Assembly (NCBI GenBank): GCA_964017235.1
Contig: OZ024938.1
Span: forward strand, 6,811,454-6,875,453
Source: Sabellastarte sp. h YS-2021
Taxonomy: Eukaryota; Annelida; Polychaeta; Sabellida; Sabellidae
Direction of reading: 5' to 3'
DNA length: 64,000 bases
How positions within the stretch are numbered: position 1 is the first letter of the stretch; the number at the start of each line of letters is the position of its first letter. Under the pieces are notes generated by a model. The model did no database searches. It saw only the letters and a list, made by a program, of their open reading frames with translations, and was not told the DNA's origin. Below are positions 44,350-55,189 of this stretch, one piece after another. The position numbers and the translations under genes are program-made.

Positions 44350-45870
44350 TTCAAAGTGTTCAAGGCATGTAGATTTGTTTGTTCATCTGTTCCCCAGGGC
44401 CATTACAAGTGAGGTACCCCCACCCAAAGTGTAAAAATTTCAACACTTTATCGCAATTTTCTCATTGATTATTGCAGTGATTTCTCTCTTATCTTGCATA
44501 TATGTATTAGGCCGCAAGAAGATTATCTTGTGTGAGTATCAGGCCTGGATCTTTCTTAGTTATTTTTTATGAATTTGTGAAATATTTTTTAATGCATTAA
44601 AATTCATGAAATCATAGACTAAATCACTTATAACTTGAAAAGTATTAGATTTAGAGCATTTTGTTAAAATATGTTATTTAGCTACTTTTTCCTTAGCTAC
44701 AGCATAGCGAGTAGCTTGGTTGTCTATCCCAATAGCTAAGTGAGTAATAGCTACTTTCTGACTTTTCAGCATCTTCCATAATGAGTAAAATCTCTTGTTA
44801 CTTGAAAACTGTTGCATTTAGAGAATTTTGTTGTAATAGGTTATTCATCTACCTTGAATCAGCTATAACATTGTAAAATTCCAGACATGTAGCTAATGCC
44901 ATAGCTGAGGAATTGCTACTTTTCAGGTTCTCACTGTTGAGTAAATCACTTGTAACTTGAAAACTATTGCATTTAGAGTATTTATTTAAATATGTCATTC
45001 ACCTACTTTTGGGTCAGCTATAACTAGTGTTGTTAACGGTTATCCGGTATGCGGAATATCGTTTGGTTTTTGTATAAAAAACAAAATCCGCAAAGAATAT
45101 TTGGGATCCAGTTATTGAAGATGTCATTATTTTAGGCTTTCTAATGGCTGATTTTTCATCAAACCAACCAAAATATACACATATTTTGTAAAATGTGTCA
45201 CATTTTTACTTTATATTGAGCAAAAATCATTTTTATGTACATAGTAATATCTCGCGAAAACCACTTCCATTTACAAATTATCGCTCATGTATGCTTGCAA
45301 ATAATTCTCAATGCACAGAACAAGCATACGAAATACCGGATTTCGTTTCGTTTCAAAGCCCCAGTAAGTTGCGGTAACCGGTGTTGATTTCTGTAAACAA
45401 TGCCACCACTAGCTATAACATGGTAAAATTACAGACCTGTAGCTCATTGCACAGGTGAGTAATAGCTACTTTGAGGTTCTCACTGTTGAGTAAATCACTT
45501 GTGACTTAAAACCTATTGCATTTACAGTATTTTCTATAAACATGTTGTTCACCTACTTTTGGGTCAGCTATAACATAGTGAATTTGCAAACCTGTATATC
45601 ATGGCATATAGCTGAGTAATAGCTACTTTCAGGTATTCTCGCTGTTGAGTAAATCACTTGTAACTTAAAAACTATTGCATTTACAGTATTTTCTTTAAGT
45701 ATGTTTTCCACCTACATTTTACACCTTAACAGTTAACTTGGTACTTTACTTCTGAATACCATTTCCAGGGCACAACTTTTGTGTCATTTTCTGCTTTCAC
45801 TTCTATTCTAAAACTCAAAACACACAGTCAGCTGACACAGAGCCTGTTCACGGGCACTGATTGCTTGTTG
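44350..45870 (+). mobile_element. Tandem-core element D, copy 1 (~154-bp units)
   Basis: Left unique flank GTTCAAGGCATG, then AAATTTCAACACTTTATCGC. A core of about five units of ~154 bp follows, each with GAGTAAATCACTTGTAACTT, GAAAACTATTGCATTTA, TTTGGGTCAGCTATAAC and AGCTACTTTCAGGTTCTCAC. The right flank is CAGTCAGCTGACACAGAGCC to ATTGCTTGTTG. Both flanks and core recur at 56645-58190, so this is a dispersed element and not a local satellite. It has no ORF. The architecture resembles Helentron-derived elements (HINE, pearl, DINE-1 type); that is inference. Confidence 0.8.
45025..45411. mobile_element. hAT-like MITE with a perfect 8-bp target duplication
   Basis: Begins TAGTGTTGTTAACGG and ends with the inverse of TAGTGGTGGCATTG. 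It is flanked by GCTATAAC at 45017-45024 and 45412-45419. It sits inside a 154-bp unit of element D; removing the MITE and one duplication (395 bp) restores exact 154-bp spacing of the GAGTAAAT motif (44939 to 45488 is 549 bp). The internal block AATCCGCAAAGAATATTTGG is shared with the copy at 51861. Confidence 0.9.
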
Positions 45871-46655
45871 TTTGTAATGATATGGCCTTTAAGTGATCAG
45901 GTTTCAATTTGACAAAAAGAGATTTTAATTGAATCTTCAACCAGGCATATAATTCTGCAGGCAAGTAAATTACTTCCCTAGCTCGTAATGGATTTTTCGA
46001 TTTTTACACTTACACCATAAATAAACTGGAGGGAAATATTAATGTGAATCATACTGCACTATAGAAGGGCATTGGTGTTTCAATTAAGTTTAATATTTAG
46101 GTGATTGAACACCTTGGTGCCATCTTATAATACTACAATCAATAAATACATGATGGTGGAAAGTTCAGATAAACTAATGGAAAAAAATTGGACTTTCTAC
46201 TGGTAGAATTTGAGATTAATGTTTACTGCCTTGCTCTATGTTCAGTTGCGCCTTAGAGTCCATCAGTGATGGAGATTAAGCACCATAAAAGTCCACATTA
46301 GAGCAGATTGGACTTTCTGTTATGACAAATATATTAACTAAACAGTATATTAAAAAATTTGAGTAGAAATACAAATGAACTAGATGAGTTTTAAGTTAAA
46401 CAGATTAAAAACAAAAATAGATTAAGCAATATTTAAAGAAAACCTATACACAGGAAAGAAATGAATAAATAAAATACAGTTACAGACTCGATCACAACCA
46501 AATACATTGGTAAATACCGGGGTAAAAGTAAATCCTTGGTTTCTCAGACTCTTTTTCTGGTTACTGTTAAACTGAGCCTCAGTTTAAAGTGATACTGACT
46601 TACTGGTAATGCCATCCAAAAAAACAGTTTCTTTAATTATTGTCTTTTTTTCCAG
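45871..46655. other. Upstream region of the ankyrin gene
   Basis: AT-rich sequence holding a LINE 3' tail (46245-46305). Its right end, TTGTCTTTTTTTCCAG at 46640-46655, is a strong splice acceptor, so a non-coding first exon of the ankyrin gene probably lies here or further upstream. Confidence 0.5.
46245..46305 (+). mobile_element. LINE/SINE 3' end fragment
   Basis: TTGCGCCTTAGAGTCCATCA, GGAGATTAAGCACCATAAAA and GTCCACATTAGAG match the 3' end of the CR1/L2-like LINE at 11020. Confidence 0.65.
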
Positions 46656-46730
46656 ATCACGCTTGAGAAGAAACACTTGACATTCCATTAAACCAGATCA
46701 AACCAGGGTGTCAGATCAAAGGCTTCCACA

Positions 46731-47273
46731 ATGGGTGGCTACCATTCCAAGGATATGTTCGAAGCTATTGAGAAAAACAATCGTAAACGTGTCAAGAAAA
46801 TTGTCAAGAAGACGAAGAGAAAGTTTGAACAGACATCAAACCAGGACGGACAGACCCCATTGCAGATGGCCTCCAACCTTGGCTGCTCAGAAATCGTTCA
46901 ACTGCTATTGGATAACGACTTCAACTGTAACGTCCCCGACGGGAAATGCTGGTTCCCAATCCACTATGCCTGCTCCGGGGGTCACATAGGTGTGATAAAA
47001 GTGCTGACCTCTGCAGAATTGGGGATGAAAAAGGCGGACGTCAATAGTCACTGCGTTGTCGGCTATTGCAAGTGCCAGAAACAGACTGCCTTGCACGTGG
47101 CATGCTGTAAGGGATACAAGGACTGTGCCGTGCTGTTATTGGCCATGGGAGCGAGCCTAAAGTTCAAGGACAAAGATGAAAATACGCCTTACGACGTAGC
47201 GGTCAGGAGGAACTACACAGACATTGCAGAGTTCATTAAGCCATTTTTAAATCGTGATACTAGTCAACTTTAA
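46731..47273 (+). CDS. Ankyrin-repeat protein, possibly N-myristoylated
   Basis: A 180-residue uninterrupted frame starts at ATG in a strong context (ccacaATGG), 75 bases after a strong splice acceptor (TTTTTTTCCAG ending at 46655), and ends TAA. Its GC content is clearly higher than its surroundings. Ankyrin repeats: 39-71 (DGQTPLQMASNLGCSEIVQL), 72-103 (PIHYACSGGHIGVIKVL), 116-148 (QTALHVACCKGYKDCAVLLL), and a partial fourth at 149-172 (ENTPYDVAVRRNYTDIAEFI). The N-terminus MGGYHSKD fits the N-myristoylation pattern (Gly2, Ser6), followed by a strongly basic helix (residues 16-31, KNNRKRVKKIVKKTKR). Three Cys (108, 113, 115) interrupt the repeat 2-3 linker. Membrane tethering is inferred. 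The ankyrin fold implies protein binding; the partner is unknown. No orthologue is named with confidence. Confidence 0.88.
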   Translation: MGGYHSKDMFEAIEKNNRKRVKKIVKKTKRKFEQTSNQDGQTPLQMASNLGCSEIVQLLLDNDFNCNVPDGKCWFPIHYACSGGHIGVIKVLTSAELGMKKADVNSHCVVGYCKCQKQTALHVACCKGYKDCAVLLLAMGASLKFKDKDENTPYDVAVRRNYTDIAEFIKPFLNRDTSQL

Positions 47274-48385
47274 GTGGAGGAGATTTTGTTGTTTTTGTAT
47301 GGTTAATGTTTGGTTTTGTGTTATTGAGTTATAAGTGTTGTCAGAATGATTAATTTAAAATGAATATACGTCACAGTATTGGGAATCTCAATTTCGGGGA
47401 ATTTGAAACTTTGTTAGATACTTAAAAAAAAATCATTCTTAACACCACTTTCACTCTACAGGAGGTATACCCCACGGTTATAGGCTTTAGAAAGAACGCC
47501 CCCATTCTTCAACTAGTGCATTATGTCCATAAGCGAACTTGTGAGACAGTGGCCCACAGTCTCATTCATTGGGCATCCCACGAAAATTTTTGGAAATTTC
47601 TGCCTCTGAAGTCTTAACCGTCAGTCACTGTCAATCATCGTCAGTCACATGTCTGCCCTACCACTGTCCCTGTGTTCGTATTTTTTATTCCATGTCCGTC
47701 CATTTCAGTGACTTTCCATGGATACAGTAACTAAAGGTGAAATAAGGTATGACTTACATGGCCAGTAATGGGACACGGTGTGTCACTGTAAGTAACAGTA
47801 GCTTGAGAGTAGTACAAACGTCTGTCATTGAGAGACAGCCTCCAGTTACCTCCACTCATCAAATATAGCTGGACAGACACCTGATAGCAAATCAAGAACA
47901 AGTCACACCTTTCTATAAACCATGGATACAACCAGGACACCAAAGTAACCACACTGTGGGTTAGTGGCTAAATCGTATTGCTTTGTGGATATTGAATGTA
48001 AAAATATTTCAGGATTGGCCGATATCGAAGGGGTAGGGGTGGGGCTGGGGCGGCATATATTGTGTACCAAATAGATAGAAAAAAGTTTTTGTTCTAGCAT
48101 ATCCTTTAGGAAATGCAAATTGTAAGCATTACACAAGCAATATGAATCTCGCCTAGTAGAGATTGAAATTAGGATCAAATTCCCCCAATTTAAGATATCC
48201 ACTGTTACAAATGTACTACATGTATTTAATAGTATTTAATATTATTAAAGTTATCACTTTCCATATAAAGTCGGCATTGGTATCTGTGTTGCCAGTAGCA
48301 TACCAGAAAAGGGTACTTGCTTTTATTGTATTTATTATTTTATAGCTATATTAAGGCCTCTTTATTTAACGAGTACTTAAAGTTC
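47274..48385. other. Presumed 3' UTR and flank of the ankyrin gene
   Basis: No repeats or coding frames are recognised. AT content rises again after the stop codon. Confidence 0.4.
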
Positions 48386-48389
48386 AAAG

Positions 48390-48540
48390 TTGGGGGTCTT
48401 ACACCCTGTTCAACAGCCAGGGTCATATTGGGACGGGTCTTCAGCATTGTCAGTTGTGGGGCTAGAACCCACACAGAGGTGACAGCCTGTGATTAGATGC
48501 CAAACTTGCTAAACCCTCTAGCCCACTGAGGACCTCTAAA
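48390..48540 (-). mobile_element. SINE-C
   Basis: TTACACCCTGTTCAACAGCC, GGTCATATTGGGACGGGTC, GGGGCTAGAACCCACACAG (box B), GATTAGATGCCAAACTTGC (box A side) and CCCACTGAGGACCTC (head end). Confidence 0.75.
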
Positions 48541-48637
48541 GAGTATTTAAGTACTCATTAAATTAATGCGTAACTCATATAGAAGGTTCATGAAACATGA
48601 AAGTTCATTTTAATGTTAAGCCAAAAAGAAGTGACTT

Positions 48638-48643
48638 AATAAA
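48638..48643 (+). terminator. Candidate polyadenylation signal, ankyrin gene
   Basis: An exact AATAAA about 1.4 kb after the stop, beyond the SINE-C. It is the first clear hexamer I saw; a nearer variant signal is possible. Confidence 0.3.
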
Positions 48644-48954
48644 CTTTAGTGATTAAATAATAGAATGTCATATATGTTTAAGTTCTACTGCGTTCAAGAT
48701 GCACAAAACTTTGTGCTCTCAAGACTCTCTTTTGTGATTAAGTTTTATAGTTTTTATGTAAATTATTCACCAGTAGAAGGTTTTGAAAGCAGTCAGTTTC
48801 TGACACAAAGGATGATGATTATCATAGCCGCCTTCTGTATCGCCCATGCTTTCGAAAGCAGCCCTCATCAATCTTGCATTATCACCGATATATTTCTGAT
48901 ATGTCATTTCGAGGTAAACTTTCTCCATAAAAACTCCCATCGGTCAAGTTTGAT

Positions 48955-49925
48955 TATTGTAGCCACCGGATGCTATTCGGTGGATACTATGGATTACGCA
49001 TGAGTATGCCACCGCCGCCGCAGTGTGTAGAGATTTTCTTGTTACCCCTCTAGAGGCCAGGATATTACAGGTAGACTTCTCAAATTTGCAGGGTATATTC
49101 ATTACCAAAAAATCTTGCCTCAGAATATTTTTGGCCTCATTTTGAAAAACAAGATGGCCGCCACAGGCGTTTTTTTTCGACTTTCAGGAAGGAGTTTTGT
49201 CAGCCCTCTGTAACAAAGGGTATTATAGGTAGAGATCTCACATTCGCAGGATATGTTCATCATTACAAAATCTTGACTGGAAATATTTACGGCCTCATTT
49301 TGAAAAACAAGATGGCCGCCATAGACATTTCTTTTCAGTCATGAAAAATGCTTATGTATCCCTTATTATTGCTGCTAGAGGTTTGAAATGTGAAAACAAC
49401 CTATAGGAAATCATGGACTGGAAATCTTCTGATGTCAGATTTGACCTTGGGCCCCTCCTTCAAGGTCAAACGAGGATAGGCAAAATTAAAAGTGCTAATA
49501 AGTCGCTTATTATTTGTCCTAGAGGTTCGCAACGTGAAACCAACCTATAGGAAATCATTCGCTGCGAATCTTCCGATGTGGTCAGATTTGACCTTGTGCC
49601 CCTCCTTCAAGGTCAAACGAGGATAGGTAAACTTAAAAGTGCTTATAACTCACTTATTATTAGTCCTAGAGGTTTGCAGTCTCAAACCAACTTATAGGAA
49701 ATCATGGGTTGGGAATCTTTTGATGTGGTCAGGTTTGACCTTGTGCCTCTCCTTCAATGTCAAATGAGGATAGCCAAACTTAAAAGAGCTTATAACTTGC
49801 TTATTATTGATCCTAGAGGTTTACAATGTGAAACCAACTCATACAAAATCTTGGGCTAGGAATATTCTGATGTTAGATTTGACCTTTGGCCCCTCCTTCA
49901 AGGTCAAACGATGGTTCACTGGCTT
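48955..49925 (+). mobile_element. Tandem-core element E, copy 1, two kinds of unit
   Basis: Starts with GCCACCGGATGCTATTCGG, GGATACTATGGATTACGCAT and GTAGAGATTTTCTTGTTACC. Two ~158-bp units follow, each with TATTATAGGTAGAGATCTCA and CATTTTGAAAAACAAGATGG then CCGCC (49151 and 49309). Next come about four ~146-bp units, each with CTAGAGGTTTGAAATGTGA and TTCAAGGTCAAACGAGGATA (CTAGAG at 49375, 49519, 49666 and 49813). It ends near GGTCAAACGATGG. A shorter copy is at 54770. No protein is encoded. Confidence 0.8.
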
Positions 49926-49929
49926 TGGT

Positions 49930-51855
49930 GAGTTGTCTTTCTGGTGGATACAAATTTGCATCGGTTCTCCGATGCGTAGGTCTAGTTTTATATCCATTTT
50001 CAACAAAATTATCCTTATTTTAGTAGTTATATCACCTTTTATTGCACCAGGTTTTGTTTACCAACTGCATATTTTACTTCCAGTTGGTGTGTGCTAAAAC
50101 ACGCGTTCCCCAATTCGGGTTATTTTTCAAAACGATGATTTTTGTTGTCGTAAACGCCTATCCCCAACTTTTGTAAATATTTGATCACAGTGCCCATGGG
50201 CGCTCTAGAAAGCAACTACGGTATTTTTTTTGCATGTTTTATCACTCTAAACTCGATAACACGTCAGAGAGTAGTGCTAAGACTAGTATTAGGAAGCTAC
50301 TCAATTTTTTATACTTAAATTACCCACACTTTTAAGACTGCTAAACGAGCCAGAGTCTGCTGTTACAAATTGTTGTCAATTATTTGTTACAATTTACCCC
50401 TTACTAGTTTGTATGTAATTGTTTTGTTAAAATGTTTTTAACTTTAAAAAGTACTTTTCTAACAATTCTGTGTTTGTAATAATCAACTGTTCTTTAACAC
50501 TTACTTAAAAGCAAGTACTTGAATACTCATTAGCAAGTACTTGATCATTTTAACTAGTAATTACTGTTTTAAGAAGTACATCAGTAATTTTTAGCCAGTT
50601 CTTCAGTACTCTTCAGCAAGTACTTTAATACTCCTACGTAAGATCTTTAGTATGCTTTGAGGAGTACTTAAGTACCATTCAGCAAGTACTTTATTACTCC
50701 TTTGGAATTGCTTTAGTATTCTTTAAGAAATTTATAATTAAATGCTCTTCACCAAGTACTTGGGAGTACTGTTTACCAAATATGTGGGAGCCATTTAACA
50801 AAGTACTCTGTTACTTTGCGACAGGTCTAGTATTATTGGTATGACTAAGAAGGTTTTAATGCTTTCCAATTTTTTTATTATATTTTATTGACAATTATTG
50901 AACTCTTAGATGACCTATATATTTATCTTTTATAAAAATAGCATGGAATAATAGCAGTCATTATTTATGATATTTTATTGGTATCTTATGTTGATGTTTG
51001 TGTATTCAGGGTACAGACTATTTGTCTTATGTACTGATTGTTTTAATTTTATAAACTATTTTCTGGAAAATAGAAATTGTATTAAATTCAGATTTGCTTC
51101 AAATCCATACATCCAAAAAATATACAAATGTGTGCATGCGTACTAGGGACATATCAATTACTAGAAATGTATTAAGTAGCACAGTAAGTTTAACTTACTT
51201 ACTAAATTACTTACTAAGTTATCAGTTTGGACGAAGATCAGTTTCACACAGATTATATAATGTTTGCATGTAATATAGGAATGTCTTTTGCGTTAAAATT
51301 TATGCATTTTATTTCAAGATCTGATTGTTGGAACACTGTGATTGGTTTTTTGTTGATAATAGCCTAATGCAAATATGAAACTATTGACCATTTAGTCATC
51401 TTTAAAATACTAGTTTTATCTTTTTAGTTTCACAGTAAATATTTTTGTAGTAAATGCCTAATTTGCCATAATGCTGTACAATGTGATGTAAGTTGTAATC
51501 TTGTAAATAATATGAATAATTTTAAAACAGAACTCCCAGGAATGTTCGTACAAGAGATAGGCCAAAATTCAGTTCAAGATTGCACAGTTTTATTCTCAAC
51601 TAAATTTAGGCCCACCTTTCAGTAATCCCTTTGTGAATAGAAATGTGTGAAAATTGTATATCCAAGGGATAATTTCTATTTTGCAATTGCCTGTTTTAGG
51701 TTCCTTAAAGTTTTAACTTTACTAGGAGCATGACTTTAGGAAGGAAAAATGGAGCTAGCTGTGTGCTATTACCATCAAAGCCAAGGTGCAATTGTATTGT
51801 AATCAGCTCTGTCTGTTTGTCTGTCTGCGTGTCTAAGTGTATAACTGTACAACTA
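49930..51855. other. No gene recognised
   Basis: Holds a degenerate minisatellite (50430-50830) and otherwise AT-rich single-copy-looking sequence without exons I can support. Confidence 0.45.
50430..50830. repeat. Degenerate AAGTACTT / AGTACT minisatellite
   Basis: Many copies of CAGCAAGTACTT, TTNAGTACTC and GAGTACTTAAGTAC occur at irregular ~25-35 bp spacing. AGTACT is self-complementary, so units pair in either orientation. Similar motifs flank the SINE-C at 48370 and 48545. Confidence 0.6.
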
Positions 51856-51860
51856 TATGT

Positions 51861-52228
51861 TAGCGGTCTGTAGAGTAAACCGGCATACCGCATTTCATTT
51901 CGTTTAGGTAGAAATGATGAGATCCGCAAAGAATATTTAAGTACCGATTATTGAAAACGTCACTATGTTAGGCTTTCTACTGGTTAACATTTTATCAAAA
52001 CAGTAAAAAGCATATAAATTTGAGGAAATATCTTACATTTTCACTTTATATCCAATGTAAATGAAGTTTTTGGACTTCAGAATACATATTTTCCAGTTCA
52101 AGTTATGGCTTATGTACACTCATGGGATTTTTAAAACTATATCAGTGTAGCATTCAAAATCCTGGATTCCGTTTCGATTTTGAAGCCCCAGAAACCAGTT
52201 TTCATTTTCAGAACCGGTTCGACCACTA
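51861..52228. mobile_element. hAT-like MITE, second copy
   Basis: Starts TAGCGGTCTGTAGAG, ends with the inverse of TAGTAGTGGTCGAACC, and shares GATCCGCAAAGAATATTTA, GTTAGGCTTTCTACTGG and TGAAGCCCCAG with the MITE at 45025. Flanking 8-mers CTATATGT and CTATTCAT look like a decayed target duplication. An inverted fragment (GGGGCTTTGAAACTGAATG, AATCCAGGATTTCGG) lies at 52405-52450. Confidence 0.75.
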
Positions 52229-52659
52229 CTATTCATTGGATGTGAGTCATATCTTCTCACAAGGTGGTGTATATATGTGATTCTGTCCTCGAACATCATT
52301 CAGGTCTGGATCATTGCTGATCATTTGTCATGTGTATTTTGTATTTATTGCATACAAAATATTTCAGCACAGAAGTCTATATATGATGGTGAAAATCAAA
52401 ACCTGTTTCAGGGGCTTTGAAACTGAATGAAATCCAGGATTTCGGATGTCATGAAAATGTGTAGATCGATATGACGATACTAACCATTCCAATTACAGGA
52501 TCTCTTGTTTTAGTAAAGCCCATTCAAACTTGGAGGTTTCCTGTAGACGAAATTACAATAAAAGCCGCTAAATGCACAAATAAAATATGGCAAAAGTATG
52601 TGTCATTTCTTCATATTTGTGGTTTATTTCCTTTTTTTTATTTGAAGTTTCCCTTCAAC

Positions 52660-52905
52660 TGTAAGTGTTGACAAGTGACTAACGTATTTACCACAATGTA
52701 GAAGGTCTTACTCAATGAAATCGCTACAGTCAAAATGTCTAGAAAGGCACAAATATATGAGATTAAAATGTGTAAGTTCTTCAGATCTGGGGTTCGTTTC
52801 CAATTTTTTAAATTTTTAATTAAAATTACACGTGTCAACAAGGGATGTGATAGTTGTAAAACCTTGTCACTGTATTTAACTGCTCTGGAGCTATTTTGAC
52901 CCATG
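52660..52905 (-). repeat. Dispersed repeat family C, partial inverted copy
   Basis: Reversed, it reads AAAAAATTGGAAACGAACCC, CAGATCTGAAGAAC and TTGTTGACACGTGTAATTTT, matching the second ~161-bp unit of family C at 62740-62850. Confidence 0.6.
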
Positions 52906-52975
52906 ATCCAACGATGGCATTTTTATGATGCAATCATGGCTTCCCACAAACCTTTAGTGTTAATGCCGAGATTAT

Positions 52976-53583
52976 ACTGCAAAATGCATTTTTGCAATGC
53001 ACTATGAAACTCTGAGCCGGAGTTGGAGCTTTACTCAGAGCTGCATCGCCACCGACCTTTTTACTGCACCTCATCTGGCTCATACCCAGTGACTGCTGTG
53101 CTGTGAGGCCATGATGGGGTTTTCTAGCAATATTTTACAAACAGAATATCAAATTCTAGTACTTGTACACCCATTGTTGAAACCGTCTAGCAAGATTTTA
53201 CAAATATAAGATCTAGCAATATTTTTTTAACTCTTACAGCACAAACTGTTGAACTTTTCTAGCAATATTTTACAAATAGAATACCAAATGCCAGTTCTTG
53301 TACTGAAGGATATATTGAGGCCACGATGGGGTTTCTAACAGTATTTTACAAATACAAGATCTAGCAATGTTTTACACTCACTGCACCTGTTGAACTTGTG
53401 CACCCTAGTGAGGGGTATATGAGGCCACAATAGGGTTTCTAGCAATATTTTACTCTCACATACACAGTACAAAGTACTAACGAGTTTTCTAGCAGCATGT
53501 TATGAATATTTTTTAACGCACCCCTCCGACTGCTCCTGTGGAGCTCTGAGTTTTATAAGGCACCCAGTTTTGCAGTAATGACA
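52976..53583. mobile_element. TIR element containing degenerate TCTAGCAATATTTTAC repeats
   Basis: Left TACTGCAAAA ... AAACTCTGAGC and inverted right TACTGCAAAACTGGGTGCC ... AAACTCAGAGC form imperfect ends. Between them, TCTAGCAATATTTTACAAA occurs about eight times with variants, alternating with GAGGCCACGATGGGGTTTC. Confidence 0.6.
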
Positions 53584-53704
53584 GTTGAATTCCTGTAGTG
53601 TAAGAAGCATAAAATTTAAGTAAAACATGTTTGATCATTTATTGACAAGTAGGTGAAAATTTATGTTAATCAGATAAATTGTCACCTGTGTGGTAGTGGC
53701 TTTC

Positions 53705-53828
53705 TACCAGTGAACGCCCGCCTACCAGTGAACGCCCGCCTGCCAGTGAACGCCCGCCTTATATTTCTTTGTTAGAGGTCAAGGACAAATGCTTCTGTAA
53801 GTCTACAAAATGGGCGTTCATTGGTATT
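53705..53828. mobile_element. MITE-2 with triplicated 18-bp left end
   Basis: The left end TACCAGTGAACGCCCGCC is present three times in tandem (53705, 53723, 53741; the third has one change). The right end is the inverse, TGGGCGTTCATTGGTA. The interior TTATATTTCTTTG and ACAAATGCTTCT match the copy at 34608. Confidence 0.8.
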
Positions 53829-53829
53829 T

Positions 53830-54765
53830 CCGGTTTGTCATAAAACGGCCGATAATAGAGATAAATTGTTAAAATATGACACCTTCTGTGAAATATTGAG
53901 TGTGGGTGTTGGCTATTGAGATTTCACTTTTTTTTCATAAAGTCTGCTTTAGTTTACTTTTGTGTTTCCCTGAGATTTAATCAGTGTTAAGCTGAATTGG
54001 AAATGCTGATTATTGTTTCTCCAAACACCAGTATTGCTATCCAAGTATTTTTTTATTATAAAACATAATTTTGTGTTAAAAATTCATATATCCAAGTAAC
54101 GTGTTACCGTTGGGAATTGTTATGAAATGCAGGCTTTCTGTGTGTGTTTGTCACATTTTCTTTCTTGGAAAATTACTCCAAACCTATTTTTGTGGATTTC
54201 ATTTATATTTATAGTGCTGAAAGTGTTATTTTTACCTTAAAGTGCCAACTGAGTTACTGTAACTTTTAGGTTAATAATGTGACTATTTCATGGGCTTCCC
54301 AAGTGGCCTGAGTCTTAGCATGCTGAATTAACTACTACAAACCAATAATTGTTACATCATAAGATAATTTATTGTATAATCAAAGTATTTTACAAAGTGA
54401 CCTGTACACTGTATGTGAGCAATGATTATGATTTTGTCATTTATTGATTGATTTGACAGAATTTCGTGTGAGCTGTAATATTGTGTCGTATCTGTAACAA
54501 ATTGTGATGAAACTGAAGTAAAAATGTCTGCTTGAATGTTTGAAGTATTAGCGTTGAAATCCATTGTGTTTATTTTTATGTTATATTATTATTGCATTTG
54601 TAATTATTAATTACAAGTATTTTTCCCAAATCATTACCTGTAATGTAAACTGAATTAGTTTACAACTGAAGACCATGTTTGGTCTTTTGATCGTAATACA
54701 ATAAAAGGTAAACAATATTAAACCTCTTTTTATTGAATCGGATGGACTATTAAGAACTAATGTAA
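53830..54765. other. No gene recognised
   Basis: AT-rich. An AATAAA at 54702-54707 in a T-rich context has no evident gene upstream of it. Confidence 0.4.
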
Positions 54766-54769
54766 TTGT

Positions 54770-55165
54770 ATCCACCAGATAGCATCTAGTGGATACTGTG
54801 GATTACACATCAGTACGCCGCTACCACAGTGGGTAGAGATTTTCTCATTACTCCTCTACAGGCCAGGATATTATAGGTAGACTTCTCAAATTTGCAGGAT
54901 ATGTTCAACCATACAAAATCTTGCCTGGGAATATTTTTGGCCTCATTTTGAAAAAAAAAACAAGATGGCTGCCACAGATGTTTTTTTCAACTTTCAGCAA
55001 GGGGTTTTGTTGGTCCTCTAGAGCAAAGGATATTATAGGTAGAGATCTCAAATTCGCAGAATATGTTCATCATTACAACATCTGGAATATTTCTGGCCAA
55101 ATTCTGAAAAACAAGATGGCCGCCACGGGCGTTTCTTTGTCAATCATGAAAAGTGTCTATATTTT
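54770..55165 (+). mobile_element. Tandem-core element E, copy 2 (truncated)
   Basis: ATCCACCAGATAGCATCTAG, GGATACTGTGGATTACACAT, GTAGAGATTTTCTCATTAC, and two units with CAAGATGGCTGCC and CAAGATGGCCGCC about 151 bp apart. It stops where the ~146-bp units would begin in copy 1. Confidence 0.8.
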
Positions 55166-55189
55166 AATCATGCGTTTATATTGCTTAAT

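Noticed and set aside
46940-47060. Separate minus-strand gene within the ankyrin CDS
   Set aside because: It is a shadow frame of the plus-strand ankyrin coding sequence.
48665-49003. 112-codon frame downstream of the ankyrin gene
   Set aside because: Ends inside element E and has no recognisable domain.
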